Shown here: positions 30,706 to 43,332 of the stretch, in pieces
Layout: every line of letters starts with the position of its first letter
Numbering within the stretch: position 1 is the stretch's first letter
Assembly: GCA_903632075.3 (NCBI GenBank)
Contig: CAHIKZ030002032.1
Span: 161,001-225,000, forward strand
Reading direction: 5' to 3'
Length of the DNA stretch: 64,000 bases
Origin: Acanthosepion pharaonis
Lineage: Eukaryota; Mollusca; Cephalopoda; Sepiida; Sepiidae
Position numbers and translations under genes: made by a program
Notes under the pieces: generated by a model
The model's database searches: none
The model's input: only the letters and a program-made list of their open reading frames with translations
What the model was told of the DNA's origin: nothing

Positions 30706-32520
30706 AAACTTCAGATCAAAATAAGCTAATAACTACACACTTATTGATGCCACCTCGTAACTAGCAGAGTCTTAAAACAGCGCTGTTTTTATGGGCATAC
30801 GGCGGGCTGGTACTTGAGTCATTGTAAGATCAAAGTCTTTTATTTTGGCTACTTGATAGATTGCATTTTGTCAGGAAATACTATATTATTTTTTTTTTGT
30901 TATTATTGTCGGGTTTGTAGTAAAATCTTTGATCAATAGATCTAGAGGAAACTTTTTACGACAACTGGACAGAGTGTAGGTCGATGTATATTGACGTAAG
31001 AGAAAAAAGAAAATGCTTTAAATATCTTATTAGAATTCTTATCGTTTCGGAAGTAAAGAAGTTATATTTTTTTTTCTGTCAATACAAAAAATAATGGACT
31101 ATTTTTTTGAAATTTTTCATGTTTTGAAAATAATTTTGATTTTCAGTGAAAAAAAAAAATTAAAAAGAAAGAAGGGAGATATAAAAAATTCTGTTTCATT
31201 TGAAACATGATTAAACATGCCAATTTTAAATTTTTTCATTTTACTTCAATGTTTATACTTTTTTTAAATAATTTTTAAAAAAATATTAATATTTATGATC
31301 ACTTAGTAGAAAAGCCCGAAAAATTGGGATGTAACAGTAAGAGATAGATCAAGTATCGACCATCATAAAGACTGAAAAAATAAAATTGACAAAGATTATT
31401 GTTTAAGGTTGACTGACAAATCCATGTCTTAATTAGTTTATTTTTTTTTTTTTTTTTTACGAATTGGTCAAACCCAAAACTCAAACAAAAACATTGTTTT
31501 CAATCGTTATGATTTTTACCGATTGAATAGAATTTTATTATAAACAATTGTCTTGTAAATATATTTTTTAAAAAGCATTCTGAATGTAAAATAAAAGAAA
31601 AAAATTTTGTACAAGACAATAAGAAAATTTTACCTGCCAAAAAAAATGTGAAGTTTTTTTGAAATCAGTTGAAAAAATGTAGGAAATCCGATCCAATATA
31701 TAAACGAACAGACACACATACACACACACACAACAAACTGACTTTTTTCAAACATAACATAAATGAGTTTATTCCCTTTGGCTCTGAGTCACTTAAGGGA
31801 CAGTATAAAATTTTCGCATTGCAAAACAATTTTTTTACCTCCAGGAATTGTAAGAAATTAATCGAAAAACTTTTCGGACCAGAAATTTAAGTCACAGTTG
31901 TTTTTTAAAATTTTCAGAATTTGAAAATATATCACTTTCCTGCGCATGATTAAATCTTTAATTCTCGTACAGTCGCTTTTTTCTAAGATATATTTGACAT
32001 ATTCAAATATAAGCGGATTGATATAAATATATTCTTTTTTTACATATTTTTAGCCTTCAGTGGTTATTGATTATTATTTCTAAAAAAGACTGTTGATATT
32101 TATATAATTTATATTATCGATACTATTAGATAATTATACTATCTAAGTTATTTAGCTGTACCTTTTCTTCCAAGCGTTATAATGGTGAATGCAAACATTG
32201 GCATTCTGACACTAACTCATTCTTTAAACTGGGGCCCCCAAAGCTGAGAAGCTGCTGGCAAATTTTGTCGGAAAATGGAAAACAAAACATCAAACCGTTT
32301 TGCCTAAAAATTGGTTCAAGCATTTTAAGGACGATGATTTGTTTATTGAAATAATTATCGAATAGCGAAGGTCACCTTTGACCTAAAAAAAGCGGGAATA
32401 GAAAATTACTTCAACTTGATCAAAAACATTTTCAAAAAAAAAAAAATTTTGTCTTATAAGATTTTAGAAAGAAGATCAATCCAAGAACGTTGGAAAAAGA
32501 AATTAAGATAGAAATTCAAG
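30706..32520. other. AT-rich stretch, no gene recognised
   Basis: Increasingly A+T-rich toward the right, with A/T homopolymers and short CA repeats at 31,714. Open frames of 60-82 codons are of biased composition. GCTGGCAAATTTTGTCGG near 32,250 and its surroundings are ordinary. Confidence 0.4.
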
Positions 32521-32522
<2 letters not shown>

Positions 32523-32572
<50 letters not shown>

Positions 32573-32583
32573 ATATATGGTAT

Positions 32584-32616
<33 letters not shown>

Positions 32617-32617
32617 T
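32523..32617. repeat. (TA)n microsatellite, interrupted
   Basis: Two TA blocks separated by AACATATATGG. Confidence 0.95.
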
Positions 32618-32699
32618 AGTACCTCCACTATTTCGGCATAAATTTTCTATATTGAAGTTTAAAATGAATTTTTTACAACGAAAAAACATTCTTGAAGAT

Positions 32700-35600
32700 T
32701 TCATTTTAGCTTTAATTGAAAGTTTAATAATTAAATTTATGATTTCTATTAATTAAACAATTCTGGTGTATTTCAGATAGAAACTATATACATTTGATTG
32801 TCAAATTTAATTTCAAATTTTTAAATTTTTTAAAAAATTTTCTTAATTTTAAGAAATTTGTAAACAAACACAAATTTATCGATTTTTAAAATATTTAAAA
32901 AATTTCTGACACGTTATTTTAGTAAAATTAAAAAATTTAAAGTTAAAGTAATCTGATTTGAAAAGAAATCTTTGTTACTTATAGCATAAAAAAATAATAT
33001 ACAACCAATTATTAACGAGCGGTCCTGTTCATCTGTTCGATCTATTGATGGATTGTTGAATGACGAACCGATGACAGCTACTACTGATGACCATAAATGA
33101 CATAATTTTTAAGTCTGAGTTTTTAAAAAATTATTCTATTTGAGTATGAACACACTAATGGAAATACAATACATAAAATAAAATTATTTAGTGAAATAGT
33201 AAATGAAAAAAAAAAAAAATAATTTAAAATTTAAAGTTTACACTTTTTAAAGCTGAACGGAAAAATACAACCTAATTAAGAAACGAAATGTTTTTAAAAA
33301 AGGCCATAAAGGGACAAAACCCTTAGATCACGTGACCTTGTTATAATAATGGCAAAAATTTTGTATATCATACATGGAAATAAGGAATGTATTAAGTAAA
33401 AAATACAACATAAAAAATTATTTTTAAAAAAGTAGCGCAACTAAATTTATTAAACTTAGCAATTTTGGATTCGTAAATTTTTTTTCTACTTAATTACTAC
33501 ATCATATTGAGGGAGCCCTCCTAATACAGAATTTTACACGATTTTAAACTATTATAAATTATTATAATTAAAAAAAAAAAAAACGAAAAAAAATTCTTGT
33601 AAAAATTAATTATTCATCAAAAAAAATTATTTCTTCAGACAATAATGTCTTTAATATTACTTATTTACAAAAGCAATTAAAAGCTTTTCTAATTAAATAA
33701 TATCATAGTTTTAAGATTCATTATTTTTCAATTCAGAGCAGATTTTCAGTTAAATAGCTCAAATTTGAAAAAAAAAAAGTAGGTTATTTACCATCTCCAA
33801 AGACTCCTTCTTTTTTTAAAAAAAAAAAAAATTCAGGAACCAAAAAGGTTTTGGGCGAAATTTCATTAAAAATTAACTAATAATGGTATATAAACATATT
33901 TAAAAAAAAATATTTTTACCAAAATTTTCTAAAAAAAAAATATTTCAAAAATAATTTCATTCATTTGTGAATAAGTCCTGAAAATTTCATTAAAATCGGA
34001 CAATTATTTTGATTTTTACAAGAATTTCCAAATCAATATGTTTTCAACGGAAAAAAACAAAAAAAAACAATGTTATTTTAAAACGTCGCCGCGATGACGT
34101 AAAAAAAAGACGATTTTAACCAAAATTTCGAACGTGTTAGAAAGGATTAAAAATTTCAAAAAATAATTAAAAAATACTTTTTTTCTTTCATCTTAATAAT
34201 AACATAAACATTTTGACGATAAAACTTTATTTTCTTTAAGTTTGTGGCATTTTTCATTTTATTATGCTGCTTTTTCCGCGAAAACAGTGGACATGGCATT
34301 AATAAATAAAAATTTGTTATTTATTATAAATTAAATTGAAAATTTAGATAGAAACATACAAAAGTCACATAATTATTTGAAAAGAAAAATTAGTAAAAAT
34401 AAAAACGATTTTTTTATCCAAATAGTCCAAATAATCCAAAAAATTTGACAGAAAAAAAATTTTTGTTTTGAAAATTTTTTTAAATTTGAAAAAAAAAATG
34501 AACAAATTTTAAAGTTAAAATTTTTAAAATTAAAATTTTTTAAAAACCTTATATTTTTTTTATTTTTGGAAATTTTACATTTCATTTAAATCAACTTTCT
34601 TAAAGGAAAGATAAAAGATGAAAATAAGGCCATTGTCCAATTTCAAAATATTTTTTTTTTTTTTTTAGAAATATTTAAAAAATTTATGAAATATTTCTTT
34701 TCCAAAAAGAAAATGAATAATAAAAAAATTTTTTTATTCATTTTTGGATTATGATGAAAAAAAATTTTGCTTCGATAAATTAAAAGACATTCAGAAATTT
34801 TTTGTTGAATTTCCTTTAAGTTAACCTGATATAGTTATTTGTTAATTTAAATTGAAAAAATTTAAAAACTTCTTCAAAATTTTTGAACAATAAAATGAAA
34901 TTATTTAAAATTATTTAAACATTTAATTTAAAATAGTTTTTGAAATATTCCTAACAAAAAAAGCAAAAATATTTCAAAATTTTAAATTTTTAAACGAGCT
35001 TTCATAAAATAATAACAAACAAATGTTGTTAAAAAATTAATTCTATTTTTATAGGAATTAAAAAAATTAACACAGGAAAAAATTTTAAAAACTTTTTAAA
35101 TGGTCGGATTTCTTTTTTTTTTTAATTTTAGATAATCAAGAAAAATGTTCAAAAATAAATAAACTTTATTTGAAATTATAACTTTCTTTAAAAAAATTAA
35201 AAGTTATTCCCGTAAAAATGTTTTGGAAAAAAATTTCAACTTTGAAATTTTTAAAAATTTTATTCAAACAATTTAAAATTATAAAAATTTTTTTCAATTT
35301 CATTTTTCCTCTTTGAAAATGAATCTTTCTTTCTATTTTTTTTTTAAAAAATTTTAAATTCCAGATAATAACCAAAAAATTTAAAATCTTGTTAAAATTT
35401 AGAAATTTCATTTTTTTGTGAAATTGGCACAGTTAAATTTTTAAAAAAATTTTTAAAAAAAATTTAATACATAACAAAAAAAACAAAAATAATTTATTTT
35501 AATATTACCAAATTTAGAACGTTAAAAATTTATAAGTTATTTAAATTAAAAATAAATTATTTAAATGACCATGTATTTTAATTTAAAAATATTATTAAAA

Positions 35601-38600
35601 AAGGACGTAAATTTAATATAATTTATTTCAATTGAACATTTTTTTACTTTTTACTATTGAAAATCATAATAGATAGTTTCTTTTAAATTCTTTTTATAGA
35701 AATAAAATAAAAAAATATATTTTTAGCAATATATAAATATATAAGATTCTTAGATTGAAATTATATACGCGATTATTAATTTAAAAAAAAAAATTCTTGT
35801 TGCTTATTAAAAAACAAAGGTTTTCTTTTCATGAAAAATTTTTTTTGTAATTTAATGATTTTTTACTAATTCTTTATATTCTACAAATTTTTAGAATAAA
35901 TAAAAAAATTATTTTATGTTTAAAATTTTTGAAAGATCTTAAAATTGTTATAAGAAAATTTTAAAAATGATACAAATTATGTTATAAAAAATTTCTATGT
36001 AAAAAAAAAAAACTTTTTTAAATAAATTAAAATGCTTTTCTTTTTTTTATAAGATAATGTATTTTTTTTTTCCTATATTCAATACAAAATTATATAAAAT
36101 TTTTATCCTTCTAAATTTTTTTTTTTTTTTGAAAATCTTAATGTGAGAAAATTTTTTGAATTTTTTTATATGAATTTTGTCTTCTTGCATTTATTTTTTT
36201 CATGCTTGATGTCTTTATTCTTTATCTTTTCATAGGCATTGGATATATAAATTTCGATAATTATAAATTAAATTTTTTTTTCCAAAATATTTAAACAACT
36301 ATTTTTTTTTTGCTAATAAAAAGCCTTTTTATATAAATGATAAAATTTTTCCACATTGTTTTATTTTTTTTTAAAAATAATATCCAATTTGAATTAATTT
36401 TTCATTAGTATTTATTCATATTGAAAATGGAAAAATTTTAGTTTTTTTATCAAAAATCATTTGTTTTAAAATTATTTCCATAAAATGAATTTAGATATTT
36501 TTTATTTTATCAAGAAAGAAACAAAAAAATTAAAATCCAAGTAGTTTTTTTTAAAATAAATTAAATAATTTTCTGATTAAATTTTATAAAAATAAAATAT
36601 AAATATTGCATTTTTCGAATATTTTTAATTATAAAATATAAAATTTTTTTTCTTTTTTTTTAAATTTTTTATTTTTAAAATATTAAGGATTTTTAAAATA
36701 TAAGAAAAAAATTTATATATAACATAAAATTGTTTTAATTAAATTTTATTTTAAATAAAATTTTTTTAAAAATTTAATAATTATATATTCATTTCAAAAT
36801 TTATTTCTTTAAATTCTTAATTGATTTTTTTTTTCTTAAACGAAAATAACAATCTTCACGTTTATTTTTGCAAATGTCAAAGCAATTTTGAAATTTTAAT
36901 TTTCTTTATAAAAAAAAAAAAATAAAAAAAATCATAAATTTTAGTCATTTTCAAATTTTTTTTTGTTTTTTTTTTTTAAAAAAATATTGGGAAAATATAT
37001 AAAACAAAATAATAAAAAAATTAAAAATGATTTCTATTATAAACATTTTAATTTGATTAAAAAATAAATGGAATAAAATAATGAAAAATTTTAAATTTAA
37101 TTTTATTTTAGAATCAAAATTTTCAAAAAAAAATTTATAAATAATATATTAAAAGAATTACTAAATTTCAATATTTTTTTTCAATCAATTGATCTTTTCA
37201 TTTTTTAAAAATATTTATTGGAATTTTTAAAAAAAACATTTATCATAAATAAATAGTTTCTTTAAAATAAAATTTTATTCAATTTCTTTTAATTTTTTTT
37301 AAAAAAAATCAAATTTTTATTAAAATATTATGTTTTTGAAGTTTGAGAAAACATTTTTATAAAAAATCTTTTTTAAAAAAAAAAATTTTTTTGAAAATTG
37401 AATTGAATTTAAAAATATATTGAACTTTTATTTTTATTTTAATTTTGATTTTTTCATTAAAAATTAAAAAAAAATATAATTGAAAAAGATATAAAAAATT
37501 TTTAAAATAAAATTTTTCAAATTATTTTGTTAAAATTTTTTTTTTTTTTTTTTTAAGATTTAAAAAAAATGAAATAAATATAATGTACATAAATAAACAA
37601 AGAATTCTCGTACAAAACAATTTCTCTTATGAAATTTGTTTTATCAATTTTAATTTATAGATAAAATAAAAATTGATTATGGCCTTGCAGAAAAACGGAA
37701 TAAAGTATTTAAAAATTTTTTATTTAAATTTTTGTAAAATTTGTTTTTTTTCTTAAAACAATTTTTATTATAAATCTAAGATTTTTTTCTAAAAAAGAAT
37801 TTTATTAATAAAAAATATTTTTTTTATTTTTGAATTCTTTTTAAAAACAGATGTTATATTTTAATAATAAATTAATTCTTTTCCCAGAATATTCCATTTT
37901 TAATTAAAATTTCAAATTTGATATTTTATATATTATTCCGAAACAATCCATATATTTTATACAAACAAATTAGGCAAATTTAATTATTACAGAAAATCTA
38001 CTTTCTTTCATATAATTTTTTTACTTTTTAAAATCAAAAATATATATTTTGCAAAACAGATTAATTTTTTCTTTGATGGTCATAAAGAAATATATCTCTC
38101 ATAATCTTTTTTAAGGAAATTGGATGAAATCGCCACCACCCTTATGAATCTCATTTAGAAAAAATTAAAATGAAAAAATAAGAGCTATTCTTTACAAAGA
38201 ATAAGGAAAAAAAAATGTATATAAATTTTGTAAAATGATATAATATATAATAAAAAATAATAAAAAATATATTTAATGTGATAAAATTTGATATTGGATT
38301 TTAAAGGGTAAGTCCAAAAAAAATTCCATTATGCTAGAAAAATAAAAAAGTTTTTTTAAATCTGTTAATTCATGAATAAATTCATATTTAAATGATAAAA
38401 TATAAAATAGAAAAAAATTAAAAAAAATTTAATACAAAATTTTTGAAATAAACAGTTAAATTGATTTTTTTAAATAAACAATAAAAGAAAAATTGGATAT
38501 TCTTCAAATCATAAATAAAACAAAATTGTCATAATTTAAAATTTTTTCAATTCAGGATAAAAAAAAATTGAAAAAATATTTATCTTTTAAAAGCATATAA

Positions 38601-39600
38601 ATAAAATAATTTAGAAATAAACTGTTGAATAAAAATTTGAATTTTTTAAATTTATATTTTTTTTGAACAATAATTAATCAAAATAAGAAGAAAAAATGAA
38701 TAATATATCAAAACCGCAGAAAATAAAAAGAAACAAAAACAAAAATTGTTAAAAATTTTAAAAAAAATTAAAAAAATATATGAATTATATATATTATAAT
38801 AAAATTATATTATCATGAATTTAAAATACAATATAAATTTTATTTTAATAATTTTTTTTAAGATATCAAATTTTTTTTTCAAAAATAGTTTGAATTTGTT
38901 GGAAAGTATTTTATTTGAAATAGATAAGTTCTTTTTCAATCAGATATATGAATAGAGGATTAAATATAATTAAATGAATTATTGAATTTGAAATATAAAT
39001 TATGTTATGTTTAACAAAAAATATTATTCTGCTGTTGAAAAAGTGTTTATGAAAAAAAAAAAATACATCAATTTATTATTATAATAGCATAAAATGTTAA
39101 AAATGAAATATGAAAATATTAACAAAAAAAAAAATATCTAATATATATAAAAGAAAATAATGTTTATAATCAGAATTTTTCCAATTATTTTTATGAAAGA
39201 AATATATTAAAAAAATTCCTCAAAAACTCATTTAAAAAAAAAGATTATATTCATAAATAAAATTAATTTGAAATCATGTTTTCATTTCATGTATCAATTG
39301 CAAATATTTAAAAAACTTATTTTTCTAAAAAAAATTAAAAACTATAAAATTAAATTAAAATTCAAATATTTATATCCATGCAATTGATATAATTTTTAAT
39401 TTCTATGAATTTAAAATTTTTTTTTTTATTAATCTTGGTTAAAAATATTTTTTTATGAAATAATTTATGAAAATAATTTTTGTCAACCAAGTAGATATTA
39501 GATTTTAAAAAAAAAATTTAAAATATTTATTTATATATATAAAATTATAAATATATATATATTTATATATAAATATATTATATAAAAAACATTCATAACA
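32700..39600. other. Extreme A+T-rich island
   Basis: About 6.9 kb of almost pure A/T. Four 60-base lines that I counted (starting at 35,461, 36,601, 37,021 and 38,341) contain only 5-7 G or C each. Poly-A and poly-T runs of 5-15 alternate without a fixed tandem unit. Open frames never exceed about 81 codons and are Phe/Lys/Asn/Ile only. A slightly more mixed patch lies at 33,000-33,110. No transposon, RNA gene or exon can be identified. Possible explanations are a decayed repeat, a matrix-attachment-like region or consensus error in a low-complexity region. Confidence 0.8.
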
Positions 39601-39604
39601 TATA

Positions 39605-39607
<3 letters not shown>

Positions 39608-39644
<37 letters not shown>
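39608..39644. repeat. (TA)n microsatellite
   Basis: Left flank of the Tc1-type transposon. Confidence 0.95.
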
Positions 39645-39647
<3 letters not shown>

Positions 39648-41137
39648 GGAAATAAATATCGTAAACATATAAATTTTTAATTTATTGTATTTTCAACTAA
39701 TGAATAAATATACTTTTCATATAATTAACTCAGATGCATAATAACTATATATGTATTGAAAACAAATTTGATTTAATAGAAATAAATCCTATTTATTCAT
39801 TTTAATGTTTGAAAAAATTATTCGTACAATACAAAAAAAGGAATACATAATCTTCATTTAATACTTTGTAGAATAGCCATTATTCACTTCTACAGCAACC
39901 AACCTCTTCTTGTAGTTCTCAATTAATGATTTGCAAATTTTAGTTGGTATTTTGTTCCATTCTTCTTCGCATATGGTCTTCAGATCTGGGATGTTTGTTG
40001 GAGCTCTCGATTGGATTTGAATTTTCAAATAACGCCACAGATTCTCGATTGGGTTTAAATCTGGGGACTGACTTGGCCATTTCAGGATATTTACATTATT
40101 TTCAGCAAGCCATTTCTTCGTAGATTTTGCAGTGTGCTTAGGATCATTATCTTGTTGGAAGATCCAATCAGGAGGAAGTTCAAGATTTTCAACCAAAATC
40201 ATTAAATTTGCTTAAAAAATATTTTGATATGCTGCGGCATTCATTCTACCATCTATTACTGATATGTTGCCAGTACCTTTTGCAGAAAAACATCCCCAAA
40301 CCATGATGCTGCCACCACCAAATTTCACTGTTGGAACTGTGTTCTTTTGTTTGAAGGCATCGCCATCTTTCCTCCATACATGATTTCTAGAATTACGTCC
40401 AAACAACTCAATTTTGGTTTCGTCTGTCCATAATACTCTTTCCCAATACGATTTTTCCTTATCCTTATGTTCACAAACGAATTTCAACCTGGCATCTCTG
40501 TGTCTTTTCAATAGCAGTGGGGTTTTTCGAGGGAGCGTGACATTAGATTGTTCCTATGAATTTCATTGCTTATTGTCCGTTTAGTGACACAGATTCCTGA
40601 TGAAAGCAAATCATCCTGCAACTCTTGACGAGTAACCATTGGATTTTGTTTAATTTGACGCATTAATTTCCTCGAAGATCTTGAAGAAATCTTCCGTGGA
40701 GCACATGTTCTTTGGTTTTCAACAGTTTCGATTTTTTTTTATACCTTGCAATGAATGACTAATAATGGTAGTAAATGGAATATTCAGGTTGTCTGAGATT
40801 TTCCTGTAACTTTTACCTTCTTTCCAGAGCTTAACAATCAGTTCTTTTTTTTGAATTTGTCAATTTTTTACCTCTTGCCATGATGAAAACCTTCTTGCAC
40901 GAATATCAATTACAGAATGTTCTATATGTATTTTTCAGGCTAAAAATACCTACTTATAACATTACTGGAACATTCTAGAATATTCCATTTGGATATTATA
41001 GAGTATTAAAGCAATTTAAAAATATTTTTAAAATCTGAAATTTGCATTGTACGAAATATTTTTCACCCATTAAAATGGATAAAATATGTTTATTCATTAG
41101 TTGAAATATAAAATAAATATTTGTGAAAGGAATATTT
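39645..41137 (-). mobile_element. Tc1-type DNA transposon, inactive
   Basis: A transposase pseudogene lies between inverted terminal regions. Two matching pairs are visible: CAACTAATGAATAAATAT at 39,694-39,711 with its complement at 41,086-41,103 (17 of 18), and the block at 39,798-39,832 (CATTTTAATG ... TTCGTACAATAC) with its complement at 41,044-41,077. Long inverted terminal regions of this kind are usual for Tc1 elements. The outermost bases are blurred by the flanking TA tracts, so the ends are approximate; TA is also the target of this superfamily. The left terminal region carries about 75 extra bases between its two matching blocks. Confidence 0.8.
39858..40881 (-). pseudogene. Tc1-family DD34E transposase, broken
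   Basis: Cut-and-paste transposase that would bind the TIRs and act on DNA in the nucleus. The length, about 341 codons from ATG at 40,879-40,881 to the stop at 39,858, fits the family. The N-terminal part has a helix-turn-helix (ELIVKLWKEGKSYRKISDNL) and a second DNA-binding segment (APRKISSRSSRKLMRQIKQN). The catalytic core has WTDETK (first Asp), GGGSIMVWGCFS, QQDNDPKHT (second Asp) and SPDLNPIENLW (Glu), with 34 residues between second Asp and Glu. Damage: frameshifts at A/T runs near 40,843-40,850 and 40,731-40,741, another near 40,519, and an in-frame TAA at 40,212-40,214. All catalytic residues survive, so inactivation looks fairly recent. Confidence 0.93.
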
Positions 41138-41138
41138 A

Positions 41139-41188
<50 letters not shown>
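41138..41188. repeat. (TA)n microsatellite
   Basis: Right flank of the Tc1-type transposon. Confidence 0.95.
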
Positions 41189-41191
<3 letters not shown>

Positions 41192-41298
41192 TATAAACGT
41201 TATTTAAGTGGATGTTTAAAATTTGAATAGATTATATTTATTTATTAAATATATATTTATTATCATCTATATAGTAATGGTCGATAAAAAAGAAAAGT

Positions 41299-41390
41299 TT
41301 ACGTGCTCTGGCAGGATTCAAACCCGCGGCTCTTTGGGCAAGGCAAGCTACTATTAAATCCAGTTAGCTCTGAATTCAAGGTATCATTTG
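41299..41390 (-). mobile_element. tRNA-like SINE head remnant
   Basis: On the minus strand GAGCTAACTGGATTTAATAG precedes CGGGTTTGAATCCTGCCAGA, the latter a good B box with T-arm pairing (CGGG/CCTG-type). Resembles the head of the family S copy at 14.26 kb, but the family S tail is not seen. Not a functional tRNA: no acceptor stem closes. Confidence 0.5.
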
Positions 41391-42900
41391 GGTATTGGAC
41401 TAAGATTTCCTTCCTTATTGTAGAGTTTTATGGAGTTATTATTTGATAAATGTCACGTTATTCGACGTGGCATACTTGTAGTCGTATGATCAATGTCCAA
41501 ATTATGTTGTTTTTTTATTAGTAATATTATTATAGATGCAGTAAATTAAAATTAAAAATTTTTGTTATATATCGTTAATCATCATAAATACAAACATAGT
41601 TATGTGTTATATTTCTTATTTTCGATTTTTATTTTGTTTGTAGTCATTATGTATTTGACGAGACTAAGTTGATTTCATTAATATTGTTATATGTTTGTAG
41701 TTGTATAATTTCGAAATCCATAGTTAAATACAGCTTGCTTTACGCCCGTGAATTCTTTATAGAATAGCTTACGATGAAATTGAAACCTATTCAGTTTTGA
41801 ATAATAGCTATTTTGTATCACTAAAGACACCCATTATTTGAATTGGTTAATTTTTCTGTACAGAACCTAAATCGTTTGCTCAGTTTCCAGTGGATGGCAG
41901 TTGCTACCCTGTCATGCCTTTTGTTTATCATTATTCAAATGACGGCATCGGGAGTTTAAAAAAAAATGAAAGAAAAAAAAGAGAGAGAATTCATTGAGTG
42001 TCAGTTGAAAGTATTACATTAATTCTACTGAAACGTATAAATGAGTCTAAATTGAGTATTGACATGAGGCAAGAAAGAAACCATGGGGTTGGGGGATGGA
42101 ATAATGGGTAAATATATCTGTGAAGAGATATAAAATATATTGTCACTGATAAATATGGTCAGTTAATGGTCATACAAAAATATAGAAAATCACATGGCAA
42201 CGAGTGGGTTTGACTATAAAAAAGGGAGAAAACGTCGCAGCATCGATTTATAAAGTATAAGAAAGTGGCACATTTACGAAAATTGCAGTCGATTTGGCGG
42301 TCAGTGGAAAGTGAAGAGGTTGTCTGCTCGGTATTTCGTAATCCATTACGGCCGACTGTTTCCTCGTTGAAGATGAAGGTTATTGCTAATGAAGATTCAT
42401 CTCCAAACGATAGAGGTTAGGAAGCCAACAAAGACGAGAAATGAGAAGAAATGAAAGCGAGTGAGGGAGAGAAATCAAGGTGACTGTAGGAAAGAAGAAA
42501 AAAAAAATGGCGTAACTAGTTACGAAATAAAGAGCGAAAGATAAACTGGTTGATGTTATTGGACTGCCCAGATGAGGAATAGAAAAGGGAGAAAACATGA
42601 AGGAAATTGAAAGCAACAGAGAAAAAAAAACTGGAAAGAAAGAAGAATTAAAAGAAAAAGCAAAAACTTTCATCTAAAATACAGAAATATGATCTGCTGT
42701 CGCGTGACGGATAACAAGTTGGAGTGGAAATTACATACAAACGATTTTAGTTAAATCCGATCAATAGTCTGCCTGTTTAATTTTTAATTATCCCCGAGTT
42801 TCACCAATTTTGGACATCGGGTAAAGTCTCGATTATGACTAAGACACTCGAAAGTAATTGAACGAAAACTGAGAATTTCTCAGGGACACCGTTCTAAATC
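41391..42900. other. Unassigned stretch
   Basis: About 1.5 kb without a recognised element. A purine-rich zone at 42,385-42,670 makes a 95-codon minus-strand frame of Phe/Ser composition that I regard as spurious. Confidence 0.4.
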
Positions 42901-42907
42901 GTAATTC

Positions 42908-42968
42908 AAAGTTTCATTCTATGCCGATCATCAGATCATGTCACCTGACGATCGGCATTGAGTGAAAT
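42908..42968. repeat. Short inverted repeat
   Basis: GTTTCATTCTATGCCGATCA and TCAG on the left pair with CTGACGATCGGCATTGAGTG and AAAT on the right, loop about 11 bp. In size and in the TCAG...CTGA centre it resembles the hairpin elements at 53.9 and 60.8 kb. Confidence 0.7.
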
Positions 42969-43332
42969 TCCATTACTATTTAAATCGGAGAGTCCACACG
43001 CTGTGTGGTATTTGTTGGCGCTGCAGCTCTGTCTTAGTTTAATTTCTAGAGGCACTAAGCACATTAGGTTTTTGTTATGCAGGTAACTGTCTTTTTCTCT
43101 TCTTTTGACCCCTTTTTTTGTTTTTTGGTCATTTCGTGTTTTCTTTTTTTCCTTTTGCAAACTTAGTATTGATAGGGTTGTTCTTGGACGCTTTAACAAT
43201 AAATTGGTTCGTATTTGTTATGTAAACACGCATGAGCTGCGTCGGTAAGTAAGATCCAGATAGCCATAAATCGACTAGAATTAATACATTCTGACATCTG
43301 CAACAAGAAGCAGAAATTTCGTTGAGAATCAA

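Noticed and set aside
32700..39600. Nuclear copy of a mitochondrial genome as the source of the AT island
   Set aside because: No rRNA, tRNA or cytochrome-type reading frame is recognisable, and composition is more extreme and more homopolymeric than a typical mitochondrial insert.
42386..42673. 95-codon minus-strand frame rich in Phe and Ser
   Set aside because: It is the complement of a purine-rich stretch and has no motif or homologous copy.
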